From the NCBI GenBank assembly GCA_009692515.1, contig SHZA01000006.1:1-57947 (forward strand): a stretch of DNA of 57,947 bases, read 5' to 3'. Below the pieces are notes generated by a model. That model was not told the DNA's origin, made no database searches, and saw only the letters and a list, made by a program, of their open reading frames with translations. This DNA is from Bdellovibrionales bacterium (GTDB lineage Bacteria; Bdellovibrionota; FAC87; UBA2466). The position numbers were made by a program, and so were the translations under genes. Each line of letters starts with the position of its first letter. Position 1 is the first letter of the stretch. Shown piece by piece: positions 8,625 to 17,447 of this stretch.

Positions 8625-9815
8625 TTAAGGATTGATGGTGGTTACGTAACTAAACTTTTGCGGTCCAACCACTTTAAGTACCACGGCAGGTTTGACCGCA
8701 TTTCTTTCCTCGTTAATCGTAATCATTCCGGTGACACCCTGAAAGTTTTTGGTTTGAGATAAAGAATCTCTAATGGCTTTCGGAGATAATTCAGTAGACC
8801 GTTTGATAGCATCCACTGCTACCATCGCTGCATCGTAACCTTGAGCCGCTAATCCACTTGGGACCTCTCCATATTTAGCTTTGAATTGCGCGACAAAGTT
8901 TTGAACAACAGGACTTTTATCTTCGTGAGAATAGTGATTACTAAAATACCCACCGATAATCGCATCGGATCCGATTTCAGTTAATTTTTCACTATCCCAG
9001 CCATCTCCGCCCATCAGTACGGCCTTAACTCCTAGCTCTCGTGTTTGGCGAGCCACTAGGCCCACTTCGGTATAGTAGCCAGGAATAAATAGAACATCAG
9101 GATTTTTTCCCTTAATCAAAGTAAGTTGAGATTTAAAATCCACATCGCCACTAGAGTAGGAAACATCGGCAACAATTTCACCGCCCATTTTTTTGTATTC
9201 ATCTACAAAATAATTAGCGAGCCCCACACTATAATCGGCTTTGATGTCTCGTAATACTGCCGCTTTTTTAAGTTTTAAATTATTAATGGCAAATCTAGCC
9301 ATGACAGACCCTTGAAAAGGATCAATGAAACAAACGCGAAAAATATAATCCCCTACTTGAGTCACCTTTGGGTTTGTACTTGAGGGACTCACCATTGGAA
9401 TTTTGTATTGTTGTGCAATCGCTCCAGCTGCAATCGATCTGGAACTAGCCACCTCCCCTAACAACAACATGACCTTATCACGGGTGATTAACTTGGTAAT
9501 AATAGTGACCGCCTCTGCAGCCTGTCCCTGATCATCGTAACTTTTAAGTTGAAGTTTTTTTCCGTTGATTCCACCGGTTTTATTCACTTCATCAAGAGCC
9601 ATTAAAATCCCTTTATGAGTAGAGACGCCGAAGGTGCTTTCCGATCCCGTCATCGAGCCATATTCTCCCAACCAGATCTCATTGCTAGCTGCAGCATTAG
9701 CAACCGCACTTGCGACTCCACCCTCTTTTTTCACACAACCCACGATGATTAAAAGGGGCAGTACAAGTAATGGTAGCGCCAACTGAAAACATCTATTTTT
9801 CATTGAAATCTTCAT
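8625..9815 (-). CDS. livK: Branched-chain amino-acid ABC transporter, substrate-binding lipoprotein
   Basis: A 396-residue periplasmic binding protein of the type I fold (Leu/Ile/Val-binding family). The first 27 residues form a lipoprotein signal ending at Val-Gly-Cys, so the protein is anchored by lipid. The mature part starts its fold at EIWLGEYGSMTGSESTFGVS, as LivJ/LivK proteins do, and shows GEVASSRS and VSPSSTNP in the ligand cleft. A start ATG at 9815 has AGGAG 7 bp upstream. First gene of the liv operon. The ligand could be branched-chain amino acids or another small polar molecule; cleft residues do not settle it. Confidence 0.92.
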   Translation of the reverse strand: MKISMKNRCFQLALPLLVLPLLIIVGCVKKEGGVASAVANAAASNEIWLGEYGSMTGSESTFGVSTHKGILMALDEVNKTGGINGKKLQLKSYDDQGQAAEAVTIITKLITRDKVMLLLGEVASSRSIAAGAIAQQYKIPMVSPSSTNPKVTQVGDYIFRVCFIDPFQGSVMARFAINNLKLKKAAVLRDIKADYSVGLANYFVDEYKKMGGEIVADVSYSSGDVDFKSQLTLIKGKNPDVLFIPGYYTEVGLVARQTRELGVKAVLMGGDGWDSEKLTEIGSDAIIGGYFSNHYSHEDKSPVVQNFVAQFKAKYGEVPSGLAAQGYDAAMVAVDAIKRSTELSPKAIRDSLSQTKNFQGVTGMITINEERNAVKPAVVLKVVGPQKFSYVTTINP

Positions 9816-9845
9816 TGTTTAGTCTCCTAAAAAAGCATTGTGCCA

Positions 9846-9874
9846 ATTAAAGGTCGGTAAGGATACGTTGTCAA
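9846..9874 (-). promoter_or_regulatory. Sigma-70 promoter of the liv operon
   Basis: On the minus strand TTGACA (9874-9869), exactly 17 bp, then TTTAAT (9851-9846). This is a near-consensus housekeeping promoter. The transcript would start near 9839, giving a leader of about 24 bases that contains the AGGAG of the substrate-binding protein gene. Confidence 0.75.
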
Positions 9875-9893
9875 TGAATCCGAACTTTACTAT

Positions 9894-9923
9894 TTGACAG
9901 AATTTTCCCTACTCACTTATGGT
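9894..9923 (+). promoter_or_regulatory. Sigma-70-like promoter of xseB, start of transcript near the ATG
   Basis: TTGACA (9894-9899), 18 bp, TATGGT (9918-9923, 4 of 6 matches). Seven bases separate the -10 from the ATG at 9931, so the mRNA would be leaderless or nearly so. It diverges from the liv promoter, with the two -35 boxes 19 bp apart. Confidence 0.5.
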
Positions 9924-9930
9924 TGGTTTC

Positions 9931-10170
9931 ATGGAAACAAATAAAAAAACAGATTCATTTGAGTCTTCATTGAAAGATCTCGAAAAAATAGTGGGTGAGC
10001 TTGAACGAGGGGAATCCCCGCTCGAAACTCAATTGAAATCTTTTGAAAAGGGCATTGCGCTATCACGTGACTGCCTGAAACAACTTGAAGAGGTTGAAAA
10101 ACGGGTAGAGTTGCTCACCAGAGACAGCGAAAATAAACTTATTACCACTCCTTTCACTGAAACTCCTTAA
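9931..10170 (+). CDS. xseB: Exodeoxyribonuclease VII small subunit
   Basis: Small helical subunit that joins XseA to form exonuclease VII, which degrades single-stranded DNA to oligonucleotides. The 79-residue protein shows the family pattern SFESSLKDLEKIVGELERGE, then ETQLKSFEKGIALSRDCLKQLEEVE in its second half. I take ATG 9931 rather than ATG 9919: families start just before this segment, neither codon has a binding site, and 9931 lies 7 bp after the -10 box. xseA is not in the window. Next come ispA and dxs, the order often seen in proteobacteria. Confidence 0.9.
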   Translation: METNKKTDSFESSLKDLEKIVGELERGESPLETQLKSFEKGIALSRDCLKQLEEVEKRVELLTRDSENKLITTPFTETP

Positions 10171-10174
10171 GCAG

Positions 10175-10204
10175 TTGACACCCTTTCATTAAGTCACCTA
10201 TCCT
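10175..10204 (+). promoter_or_regulatory. Possible promoter for ispA-dxs
   Basis: TTGACA (10175-10180), 18 bp, TATCCT (10199-10204, 4 of 6). It begins 4 bases after the xseB stop. A transcript would start near 10211 and include the TTGGGGTG binding site of ispA, so ispA-dxs can be expressed apart from xseB. Confidence 0.45.
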
Positions 10205-10226
10205 TTTCATGGGATTGGGGTGAAAA

Positions 10227-11126
10227 ATGGGGTCTGAGAGATTAGGGGCTTTTAACGAAGCTCACGTTAAACTTATTAACGAGTATTTAGATTCAAACTT
10301 AACAAGATTTGCCAAATCCTGTTCTCAAAGATTTACACCTTTACTCGAAGCTATGCGCTATTCCCTAGAGGGCGGTGGCAAACGATTGCGTCCTCTTTTA
10401 GTTCTTTCAGCCGCAGAGGCACTTGGGATAAAGGCCAAAGATGTTCTTCCTGCAGCATGTGCCATGGAATATATTCACACCTACTCTTTAATTCACGACG
10501 ACCTTCCCGCCCTAGATGATGATGATACTCGCCGCGGAAAACCTTCAAGCCACAAAAGATTTGGTGAGGCTGTGGCCATTTTGGCTGGAGATGCACTATT
10601 AACAGAGGCTTTTGGGCAGGTTTTACTTTTGGGAGAATCAAAAACTTTCCATCCGGCTCAAATTTTGGGGGTCATTGACCTACTAGCCCACAATTCTGGT
10701 GTTAGGGGTATGGTGGGTGGACAATTATTAGATGTAACCATAGATACGACCGACGCATCGCTTCCTGAAATAGAATTTATTCATATTCATAAAACAGGGG
10801 CATTGATTTTAGCTTCTGTGTTAATTCCAACCAAACTGATTCCTTTGGAGGAGGAAAAAAGTCAAAAATTTCGAAGATATGGAGAAGCACTTGGGTTAGC
10901 CTTTCAGATTTCAGATGATATTTTAGATTCAGAAACCTCTATGAGATATTCTAGGGGGCCACGAAAAAAACCTAAGCCCTGTTATACGCAAGTTATGAGT
11001 CCTTCAGAGATGAGAGAAAAGTTAAATCGTTTAATAAATTCGGCCATTACGGCTATTGAATCCCTGGGTGACAAAGCTCAAAATTTAGTCGATATTGCTG
11101 AGATCATCCGTACAAGGAAAGCTTAA
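10227..11126 (+). CDS. ispA: Polyprenyl diphosphate synthase (farnesyl/geranylgeranyl type)
   Basis: Condenses isopentenyl diphosphate with allylic diphosphates to make the C15-C20 precursors of undecaprenyl phosphate, quinones and other lipids. The 299-residue protein has GGGKRLRP (49-56), the first Asp-rich motif DDLPALDDDD (91-100) followed by RRGKPSSHKRFG, the GGQLLDV segment (164-170) and the second motif SDDILD (229-234). After the second motif the usual GK...D...K-TYP stretch is replaced by a basic RGPRKKPKPCY stretch, which is unusual. Chain length cannot be read reliably. Followed directly by dxs. Confidence 0.9.
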   Translation: MGSERLGAFNEAHVKLINEYLDSNLTRFAKSCSQRFTPLLEAMRYSLEGGGKRLRPLLVLSAAEALGIKAKDVLPAACAMEYIHTYSLIHDDLPALDDDDTRRGKPSSHKRFGEAVAILAGDALLTEAFGQVLLLGESKTFHPAQILGVIDLLAHNSGVRGMVGGQLLDVTIDTTDASLPEIEFIHIHKTGALILASVLIPTKLIPLEEEKSQKFRRYGEALGLAFQISDDILDSETSMRYSRGPRKKPKPCYTQVMSPSEMREKLNRLINSAITAIESLGDKAQNLVDIAEIIRTRKA

Positions 11127-11133
11127 TATACAT

Positions 11134-13089
11134 ATGAACCTTTTAGAGAAATTAGATTCTCCCTCGGATTTGAGAAAACTTAAACCCTCTTCGCTAAAGC
11201 AGGTGGCTAAAGAGGTTAGAGATCTCATTCTTAAAGTCGTTTCTGAAAAGGGCGGTCATTTTGCCTCCAATTTAGGAACTGTAGAGCTAACAGTAGCTCT
11301 ACATTATGTTTTTAATACCCCAAAAGATAAAATTGTTTGGGATGTAGGCCACCAATCTTATCCTCATAAAATTTTAACCGGTCGACGAGATCGTTTTCAT
11401 ACGATTCGGCAAGAAAATGGTATCAGTGGATTCACCAATCGCTTTGAAAGTGAATACGACCATTTTGGTGCAGGCCATGCCAGCACTTCAATTTCAGCTG
11501 CCTTAGGTATTTCTGAAGGAATGCGATTAGCGGGTACGCCTCATATGGCAATTGCTGTCATTGGAGATGGTTCCATGACTGGGGGATTAGCCTTTGAGGC
11601 ACTCAATAATGCCGGTCACATTCCAGCCAAAAATTTAGTCGTTATTTTTAATGATAACGACATGGCGATCGATCCCAATGTGGGAGCTCTTTCGAAGTTT
11701 GTAAATCATACTGTCACTCATCCTGGATACAATCGATTTAGAAAAGAGATCCGCAGTTTAGTGGATTCTTTAACTAAGCATGGGCTTCCGGTTGCGAATG
11801 TCGCCTCAAAGATTAGAAAAAGTGTAAAAACTTTTTTTACTCCAGGCATGTTGTTTGAATGTTTTGGTTTTCGTTACTTTGGTCCTGTAGATGGGCACAA
11901 TTTAGACGAACTTTTAGAGACTCTAAATTTTGTGCACTCGGAAGGTGCCGAAAACGGCCCTTATTTAGTTCATGTGATCACTAAAAAAGGTAAAGGGTAT
12001 CAACCCGCTGAAGATTTACCTCTAAAATATCACGGAGTGAGTTCTTTCAAAATTAAAGAGGGTATTCAGAGCTCCGGAGTCAAGGTTGTAAATTACCAAG
12101 ATGTATTTGCAGATACGCTGATCAAGCTAGCTAAAGAAGATCCTCGAATTGTTTGTATTACCGCTGCCATGCCAAGCGGAACCGGCCTTAATAAATTCCA
12201 AAAGGAATTTCCTGCACGCACTTATGACGTCGGTATTGCAGAGGCCCACGCCGTTTTATTTGCTGCGGGACTTGCCACTGAAGGGTATCGACCAGTGGCA
12301 GCTATTTATTCTACTTTTTTACAACGAGCTTACGATCAAATTATTCACGACGTAGGAATCCAAAATCTTCCTGTTATTTTTGCGATGGACCGCGGCGGAT
12401 TAGTGGGCGCCGATGGAGCCACTCATCAAGGAGCCTTTGACCTCACCTACCTACGAACCGTACCCAATTTCGTAGTCATGGCGCCGAAGGACGAAAACGA
12501 ATTACAGCACATGATTAAGACCTCCATTCATCATCAGACAGGACCTATTGCCTTACGCTATCCCAGAGGTGAAGTGGTCGGTGTTAAAATGGATAAAACT
12601 CCTATGTGTTTGCCCATTGGAAAAGGCGAGCTCCTCTCATCAGATGCTGAAAAGGTTGATGTTACCTTTATTGCTGTCGGCTATTGCGTACAAACCACTT
12701 TAGAAGCACAAAAGATTCTTAAGGACCAAGGATTAAAAACCGCTGTAATCAATGCCAGATTTATTAAGCCCTTAGACGATCAGCTTTTACTCTACTGGGC
12801 GAAACGGTCTCAATTGGTTGTGACTATCGAGGAAAATGCCGCTATCGGTGGTTTTGGCTCTGGCGTTCTTGAGCTTTTACAAAAAAATCATCTCCAAAAA
12901 GACTGTTTAGTTTTAGGATTGCCAGATCGTTTTATCGATCATGCGGCGCCTAAAGCTCAAAGAGCCATGACGTTTTTAGATGGAAAAGGGATCTCTGAAA
13001 AAACTTTAGAAAAATTAAAGCTTTTAGAGATTGAACCTTCAAATAAAAGCAAGGTTGCTCGCAAAGAAACTACCTTATCTTTGCAATAA
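11134..13089 (+). CDS. dxs: 1-deoxy-D-xylulose-5-phosphate synthase
   Basis: First enzyme of the MEP isoprenoid pathway: pyruvate plus glyceraldehyde 3-phosphate to DXP, using thiamine diphosphate. From ATG 11134 it is 651 residues, a normal length. It has VGHQSYPHK (71-79), the ThDP/Mg motif GDGSMTGGLAFEALNNAG (144-161), the transketolase pyrimidine-domain DVGIAEAHAVLFAAGLA and ATHQGAFDLTYLR, and a C-terminal transketolase domain with EENAAIGGFGSGVLELL. ATG 11134 is chosen over an in-frame TTG at 11095 inside ispA because it matches the family start and follows AAGGAA. It lies 7 bp after ispA, so the two are co-transcribed. ispG is at 35817. Confidence 0.96.
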   Translation: MNLLEKLDSPSDLRKLKPSSLKQVAKEVRDLILKVVSEKGGHFASNLGTVELTVALHYVFNTPKDKIVWDVGHQSYPHKILTGRRDRFHTIRQENGISGFTNRFESEYDHFGAGHASTSISAALGISEGMRLAGTPHMAIAVIGDGSMTGGLAFEALNNAGHIPAKNLVVIFNDNDMAIDPNVGALSKFVNHTVTHPGYNRFRKEIRSLVDSLTKHGLPVANVASKIRKSVKTFFTPGMLFECFGFRYFGPVDGHNLDELLETLNFVHSEGAENGPYLVHVITKKGKGYQPAEDLPLKYHGVSSFKIKEGIQSSGVKVVNYQDVFADTLIKLAKEDPRIVCITAAMPSGTGLNKFQKEFPARTYDVGIAEAHAVLFAAGLATEGYRPVAAIYSTFLQRAYDQIIHDVGIQNLPVIFAMDRGGLVGADGATHQGAFDLTYLRTVPNFVVMAPKDENELQHMIKTSIHHQTGPIALRYPRGEVVGVKMDKTPMCLPIGKGELLSSDAEKVDVTFIAVGYCVQTTLEAQKILKDQGLKTAVINARFIKPLDDQLLLYWAKRSQLVVTIEENAAIGGFGSGVLELLQKNHLQKDCLVLGLPDRFIDHAAPKAQRAMTFLDGKGISEKTLEKLKLLEIEPSNKSKVARKETTLSLQ

Positions 13090-13167
13090 AAAACCTCGTT
13101 CGTAATTTTTAATGTTTGCCAGAACGATAAAGGATCAAATAGAGCTATTTGAAATAACTTTTAGCTG

Positions 13168-14349
13168 TTAAAAACACTGATAAAGTTGAACAGTTCTTGG
13201 GTCGACAGAATCGCCAGAATCCATACCCGTTTGGTGTAGTATGACCTCACCACAAGTACCAGATTGAAACTCCACAACCTCCTCGTTAAAGGACCTACTT
13301 CTTACTTGGGGTAAAATATAAAGTTCATTAAAAACTGTCGTTATTTTTCCAGAGGTAGGCCAACAACAATTAGAATCGGTATATCGTAAATCTTCAGTTA
13401 CCGTAGAAACGCCCAAAGCTCCTTTATGATTAAACTGAGTTCGAAGTTTTGCTCCACTTAAAACAACTGGAGTCGTACCAGAATATTTCACAACTAACGG
13501 ATAGTTATCTCCTAATAAAAAATCAAGGTCAGCGTCCTTTCTTTCGTAAAGTCGATCCCCCGTTTTCATAGAGGCCACTGTCTTATCTGAAAATAAAGTG
13601 ATCACTTGGTCGGTCAATTTAGTTTGAAGCTCCCCATAAATATCTACAGGACTATTCACTTCACTGTTTACCGGAGAAAAGTTTTTTACCTGAATTCCCT
13701 GAACCATAATACTTCGTTCATTAGAGGTAGTGAACGTCACTATCGATCCACCCTGTTTGGGCTCTAAAAATCCGGTCGGGTAGTCACTCCATACATATTG
13801 GACATATCCGTCTTGTGAAAATAATATATTTTGTTCATCTGCATTGGGGCCTAATCCGAAAGTAATCGTAATACTCGTTCCTACTAAATCGTTCGCGGTG
13901 ATATTGGCAGAGCTAAGCCCATCTGTAGAATTTTTGATGGCTTCGCATTTTGTTTGATCTGTAAATTTAATAATCTGAAAAGAGCGCCACCAGGGTGCTT
14001 GTTCCAGTCCGACAAACTGACACAACCCAAAATACCGACGCAGGTATTGACCTGGACTAGTTCCTATTTTGTCACTTTGGTAATTTAAACACTTTGCAAA
14101 AGCATCATTTGCATTTGTAATATTAGGACAACTACTTTCACTTTGAGGCAAATTAGCCCTTTGTCCTATAGGCCTCGATATGGGTGGTTGACTGACTAAA
14201 ACAACCCCGCCAATAACACCTGCTACCGCATCACCCCAGATCAAATAGCTATCTTTGGTGCTACAAGATCCCACTAACCCCAAAAGCACCAATAAAAGCG
14301 CTCCACTGCATGCAAAATAAAAAATAGGATTTTGAAGGTATTTACTCAT
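13168..14349 (-). CDS. Lipoprotein of unknown function
   Basis: A 393-residue lipoprotein: the signal has a hydrophobic core (about residues 8-27) ending in Leu-Val-Gly-Ser-Cys. The mature part starts with a Gly/Val-rich hydrophobic stretch, then a Pro/Gln/Ser-rich linker, and continues as a beta-rich region with several Cys (a SSCP, a NCCW and a C-terminal Q-C-F). I recognise no family. ATG 14349 is chosen because AGGA lies 8 bp upstream; an upstream in-frame ATG at 14406 has no binding site. It follows the Cache-domain gene by 77 bp on the same strand, so the two may belong together. Confidence 0.72.
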   Translation of the reverse strand: MSKYLQNPIFYFACSGALLLVLLGLVGSCSTKDSYLIWGDAVAGVIGGVVLVSQPPISRPIGQRANLPQSESSCPNITNANDAFAKCLNYQSDKIGTSPGQYLRRYFGLCQFVGLEQAPWWRSFQIIKFTDQTKCEAIKNSTDGLSSANITANDLVGTSITITFGLGPNADEQNILFSQDGYVQYVWSDYPTGFLEPKQGGSIVTFTTSNERSIMVQGIQVKNFSPVNSEVNSPVDIYGELQTKLTDQVITLFSDKTVASMKTGDRLYERKDADLDFLLGDNYPLVVKYSGTTPVVLSGAKLRTQFNHKGALGVSTVTEDLRYTDSNCCWPTSGKITTVFNELYILPQVRSRSFNEEVVEFQSGTCGEVILHQTGMDSGDSVDPRTVQLYQCF

Positions 14350-14426
14350 ATTAGATATCCTATGATCTCGCACATGAAGCCGGCTTTCAATAGCAACTAT
14401 TAACATGTTGCAACAAAAATATTATC

Positions 14427-15557
14427 TTAGAAATAAGGGACGTATTGTTCTTTGGGTTCTTCAAAGTAATCGATGCTACATCCCAAAATTACGTAACCAT
14501 AAACACCCGATTTTTGAAACTGTCCTTTTTGTAAAATGATAGGGGCTATCGAAAGAACGCGATTGCTTCCTCCCAAATTAGAGGCATGAAAAATATCGAC
14601 CGTTTTTTGAAGGAATGACCGATTGAGTAATCTTTCAAAATAAGTTCGTAGTTTTTCTCCACGATAATGCTGGATGTTAATCGGATGAGTTCCTTCATCA
14701 GAGTCTAATTCCATAGGCCGCATTCTTAAAAATGTTTTAGGATCCACACCCGTCACATTCCAATACTTAGGGTGTGCGATAAAATCAAACTCACTATCCA
14801 CAATATAAATATAATTTCCATTTTGATACGACTGCAGTAGATTCTGCTTTCTTTCGTACGGAAAGGTCGGTTGAGCTAAAAGTTCTTTTAAATAGCGATA
14901 ATCCAATCCTAATAAAAAAATACTGTCATTTGCGCGATAAACAACAGGGAAATAAGCCCCTTCAATTTTTTCAGGTTCCGTTTCTTTGGAATACCACCTA
15001 GCTAATTTACCAAAGTAGAGCTCCCCTGGGGACAATCCCATGGCTTTCTTTATCAATTCAGAATCACAAAGGTCCTGGCCTAAACACTGAGAAAGAGGAC
15101 GAAGATGAGTTTCACTTCGCCCATTTTTTAAATGTAATTGCTCGTCACCCTGAAGATTAAAATAAATAATTTCATTATAAAGGGGCAATGGAATCGTATT
15201 AATGGAATCATCTCTAGGATCCAGTTGCGTCAACTGTCCTACTCTAGACAAATAAAACTGAGTAAAGTGAGAAAGTGTCGGTGAAATTAATGAAAGAGTT
15301 TGAAGGTCATGCGCTGTCCCCTCCATCCAATGTGCTACCTCTTTAGCCACTCCCATCGCATCATAGGCGAGAACTTGATTTTGCCTCTGAATAAATTGGC
15401 TAGTCACCCGCTTATAATCATTACGAGAGGTAGCCCAGTAGTAATATAACGACCCTAAAAAAAATACTGGAATAGGAAAGATAAAAACAATTAAAACCCA
15501 GGGATTTAACTGTGAAAACTTCCGAGCAATCTTTCCTGTTTGTAAGTCAGCTGACAT
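14427..15557 (-). CDS. Membrane-anchored Cache-like sensor protein without output domain
   Basis: A 376-residue protein with one N-terminal membrane helix (about residues 20-42) and a long periplasmic part. The middle has the look of a double Cache ligand-binding domain: a long first helix after the membrane (44-90), GELYFGKLARWYSKE and PVVYRANDSIFLLGLDYRYL, then IYIVDSEFDFIAHPKYWNVTG, a phrase typical of Cache domains. Such domains normally feed a kinase, chemoreceptor or cyclase domain, but the protein ends without one. It may signal through a partner; the neighbouring lipoprotein is one candidate, but that is inference. It diverges from tlyA with 22 bp between the start codons. Confidence 0.72.
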   Translation of the reverse strand: MSADLQTGKIARKFSQLNPWVLIVFIFPIPVFFLGSLYYYWATSRNDYKRVTSQFIQRQNQVLAYDAMGVAKEVAHWMEGTAHDLQTLSLISPTLSHFTQFYLSRVGQLTQLDPRDDSINTIPLPLYNEIIYFNLQGDEQLHLKNGRSETHLRPLSQCLGQDLCDSELIKKAMGLSPGELYFGKLARWYSKETEPEKIEGAYFPVVYRANDSIFLLGLDYRYLKELLAQPTFPYERKQNLLQSYQNGNYIYIVDSEFDFIAHPKYWNVTGVDPKTFLRMRPMELDSDEGTHPINIQHYRGEKLRTYFERLLNRSFLQKTVDIFHASNLGGSNRVLSIAPIILQKGQFQKSGVYGYVILGCSIDYFEEPKEQYVPYF

Positions 15558-15579
15558 TCGGGCAATCTAGCACATTGAA

Positions 15580-16335
15580 ATGAAAAAACGAGCAGACATT
15601 CTATTAGTGGAGCGAGGACTAGCGGCTACTATTGAAGAATCACGTGCTTTTTTAATGGAAGGAATTGTTTGGATTGAAAACCAAAGAATAGACAAACCAG
15701 GCACCCTGTTAGAAAGTGAAACCCTCTTATTTATTCGTGGAAAAAAAACGGAGTTTGTGAGTCGTGCTGGCGATAAACTCAAGCATGGTTTGCACTGTTT
15801 TAATATCAATCCTCAAAACAAAGTATGCTTAGATATTGGAAGTTCCACAGGTGGATTTACAGATTGCCTACTTAAAAATGAGGCAAAACATGTTTTTGCG
15901 GTAGATGTAGGATATGGATTATTAGATTCTAAGTTACGCAAGGATGCTAGAGTTTCTGTCGTCGAAAAACACAATGCAAGACTCATCACCCTAGACCAAT
16001 TGATGACACTTTCGATAGAAGCAAAACAAATTGAGATTATAGTTTCCGATGTTTCTTTTATTTCTTTGCGTGCCATTATTCCCAATTTAGTTTTGCAATG
16101 CGCACAGGCTAAACAATGGATTCTTTTGTTTAAACCTCAGTTTGAGCTATCGGCCGATAATATTTTAAAGGGTGGTATTGTTAAAGAAGATGCTGATGTA
16201 GCAGGTGCCATGAGTGATTTTTCCATCTTTATGAGGGCTCAGGGACTTGCTTTGAAGGGGGGGCCCGAAACCTCCCCCCTAACAGGTAAAAAAAGTGGTA
16301 ATGTGGAGTATCTATTATTTTATGAACCTATTTAA
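15580..16335 (+). CDS. tlyA: TlyA-family rRNA 2'-O-methyltransferase
   Basis: The 251-residue protein has an N-terminal S4 RNA-binding domain (KKRADILLVERGLAATIEES) followed by an FtsJ/RrmJ-type methyltransferase with the SAM motif CLDIGSSTGGFTDCLL and the catalytic-type K-D-K-E arrangement (LLFKPQFEL as the third part). TlyA proteins methylate 16S and 23S rRNA at the subunit interface and affect capreomycin sensitivity; some were called haemolysins. The last 14 bp overlap the next gene out of frame, so translation is probably coupled. Confidence 0.93.
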   Translation: MKKRADILLVERGLAATIEESRAFLMEGIVWIENQRIDKPGTLLESETLLFIRGKKTEFVSRAGDKLKHGLHCFNINPQNKVCLDIGSSTGGFTDCLLKNEAKHVFAVDVGYGLLDSKLRKDARVSVVEKHNARLITLDQLMTLSIEAKQIEIIVSDVSFISLRAIIPNLVLQCAQAKQWILLFKPQFELSADNILKGGIVKEDADVAGAMSDFSIFMRAQGLALKGGPETSPLTGKKSGNVEYLLFYEPI

Positions 16336-17290
16336 AAAAATCACCTTACTTTTATCGTTCACAATGCTGCTTTCCAACTGCTCTTTATTTCCTATTAAGC
16401 CAGCAGGTTCCTCAGATTCTCAAACATCAAGTGGCTTAGTGGCCAATCCCGAGAATACGGCAGCAGAAAATATCAATTCTAATCGCGTAGAACCTGCTAA
16501 GCCGCATAATGAAAAGCGAAAAATCACTTTGGTTTTGGGGGGTGCGGGTATCGCAAGTTTCGCAACGGTAGGGCTATTAAAACGACTTTATGAAGAGGGT
16601 ATTGAAGTTGAATCTATTATTACTACGGGATGGCCCACACTATTTGCATTAGCCAATGGATTTCTAAAAAGTGTGCATGATTTAGAGTGGTTTGCCATGC
16701 GCCTTCAAGAAAAAGATTTTTATAAAGCCAGTATTTTTGATCCCAGTAAAGGTTATGCGGCCCACGAAAGACTTTCATCATTGGTTGAATCTAATTTTAA
16801 ACAAAAAGAGATTAATGAATCAAAGGTTCCCTTAGTTATCTCTGCTACAAATACTGAAGGAGATGAAAATGATATTTATGATCGTGGAGAATGGAGAACC
16901 CCGCTTTTAAAAACCATGTCTATACCCGGAATTTTTCGTCCCTATCCCCAAACAGACAAGCGAGAATGGATTCAATCTCTGCAAGGAATGGATGTAGATG
17001 AAGCAAAAAAACGCGGGGGTAAAATCATCGTCGCAGTTGAAATGTATACCGACTATTTTGATTTTCTAAAAAGTGGAAAAAAAGACTCGAGTGATGGTGT
17101 TTTTCGACAGCTTTACCTTTCATCGCTAAAAAAAAGCATGGGAAAAGAACTTAAAGAGGCTACTTTGATAGGTCACATTCAGCTTCATACCTCCCCCACT
17201 AATTTCGAACAGAAACGTCTCGCAATCTTTTTAGGCTATAAAGAAGGGGCTCGCTTGGCTAAGGCCATTCGCCTTATAGAAGTAGATTGA
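16322..17290 (+). CDS. Patatin-like lipoprotein with lost catalytic residues
   Basis: A 322-residue lipoprotein: signal with LLSNC, Cys20 being the lipid site, then a Ser/Asn-rich linker to about residue 65. From KRKITLVLGGAGIASFATVG (66-84) it follows the patatin fold: oxyanion-type Gly-Gly, the helix LLKRLYEEGIE, and a later KTMSIPGIFRPY that matches the IPG-F-P patatin segment. The nucleophile elbow, normally Gly-x-Ser-x-Gly, reads Gly-Trp-Pro-Thr (103-106), and the Asp-Gly-Gly/Ala motif is also missing. It should therefore not hydrolyse lipids by the usual dyad. ATG 16322 overlaps tlyA; the earlier in-frame codons lie inside tlyA. Confidence 0.75.
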   Translation: MNLFKKITLLLSFTMLLSNCSLFPIKPAGSSDSQTSSGLVANPENTAAENINSNRVEPAKPHNEKRKITLVLGGAGIASFATVGLLKRLYEEGIEVESIITTGWPTLFALANGFLKSVHDLEWFAMRLQEKDFYKASIFDPSKGYAAHERLSSLVESNFKQKEINESKVPLVISATNTEGDENDIYDRGEWRTPLLKTMSIPGIFRPYPQTDKREWIQSLQGMDVDEAKKRGGKIIVAVEMYTDYFDFLKSGKKDSSDGVFRQLYLSSLKKSMGKELKEATLIGHIQLHTSPTNFEQKRLAIFLGYKEGARLAKAIRLIEVD

Positions 17291-17411
17291 TTTAGAGACC
17301 TCCGTCCCCCCAATTCTTCTTCAATTCCTTCTTAAAACAACGGGGTCTTAAGTCTATTTTATTCAATATTTTTAATGGTTTAAAATAAAATAAAATTAAA
17401 CAATCGCCAAA

Positions 17412-17440
17412 TTGACACTTGGCGTAAAAAACACTATATT
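17412..17440 (+). promoter_or_regulatory. Near-consensus sigma-70 promoter, leaderless layout
   Basis: TTGACA (17412-17417, 6 of 6), 17 bp, TATATT (17435-17440, 5 of 6). The ATG of the next gene begins 7 bp after the -10, at 17448, which is where transcription should start. No ribosome binding site is possible in the 7 bases between (CCCGCCC). This is the best promoter in the window by eye. Confidence 0.75.
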
Positions 17441-17447
17441 CCCGCCC

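Noticed and set aside
11095..11133. Upstream TTG start for dxs
   Set aside because: It would overlap ispA and adds residues not seen in the family; ATG 11134 fits.
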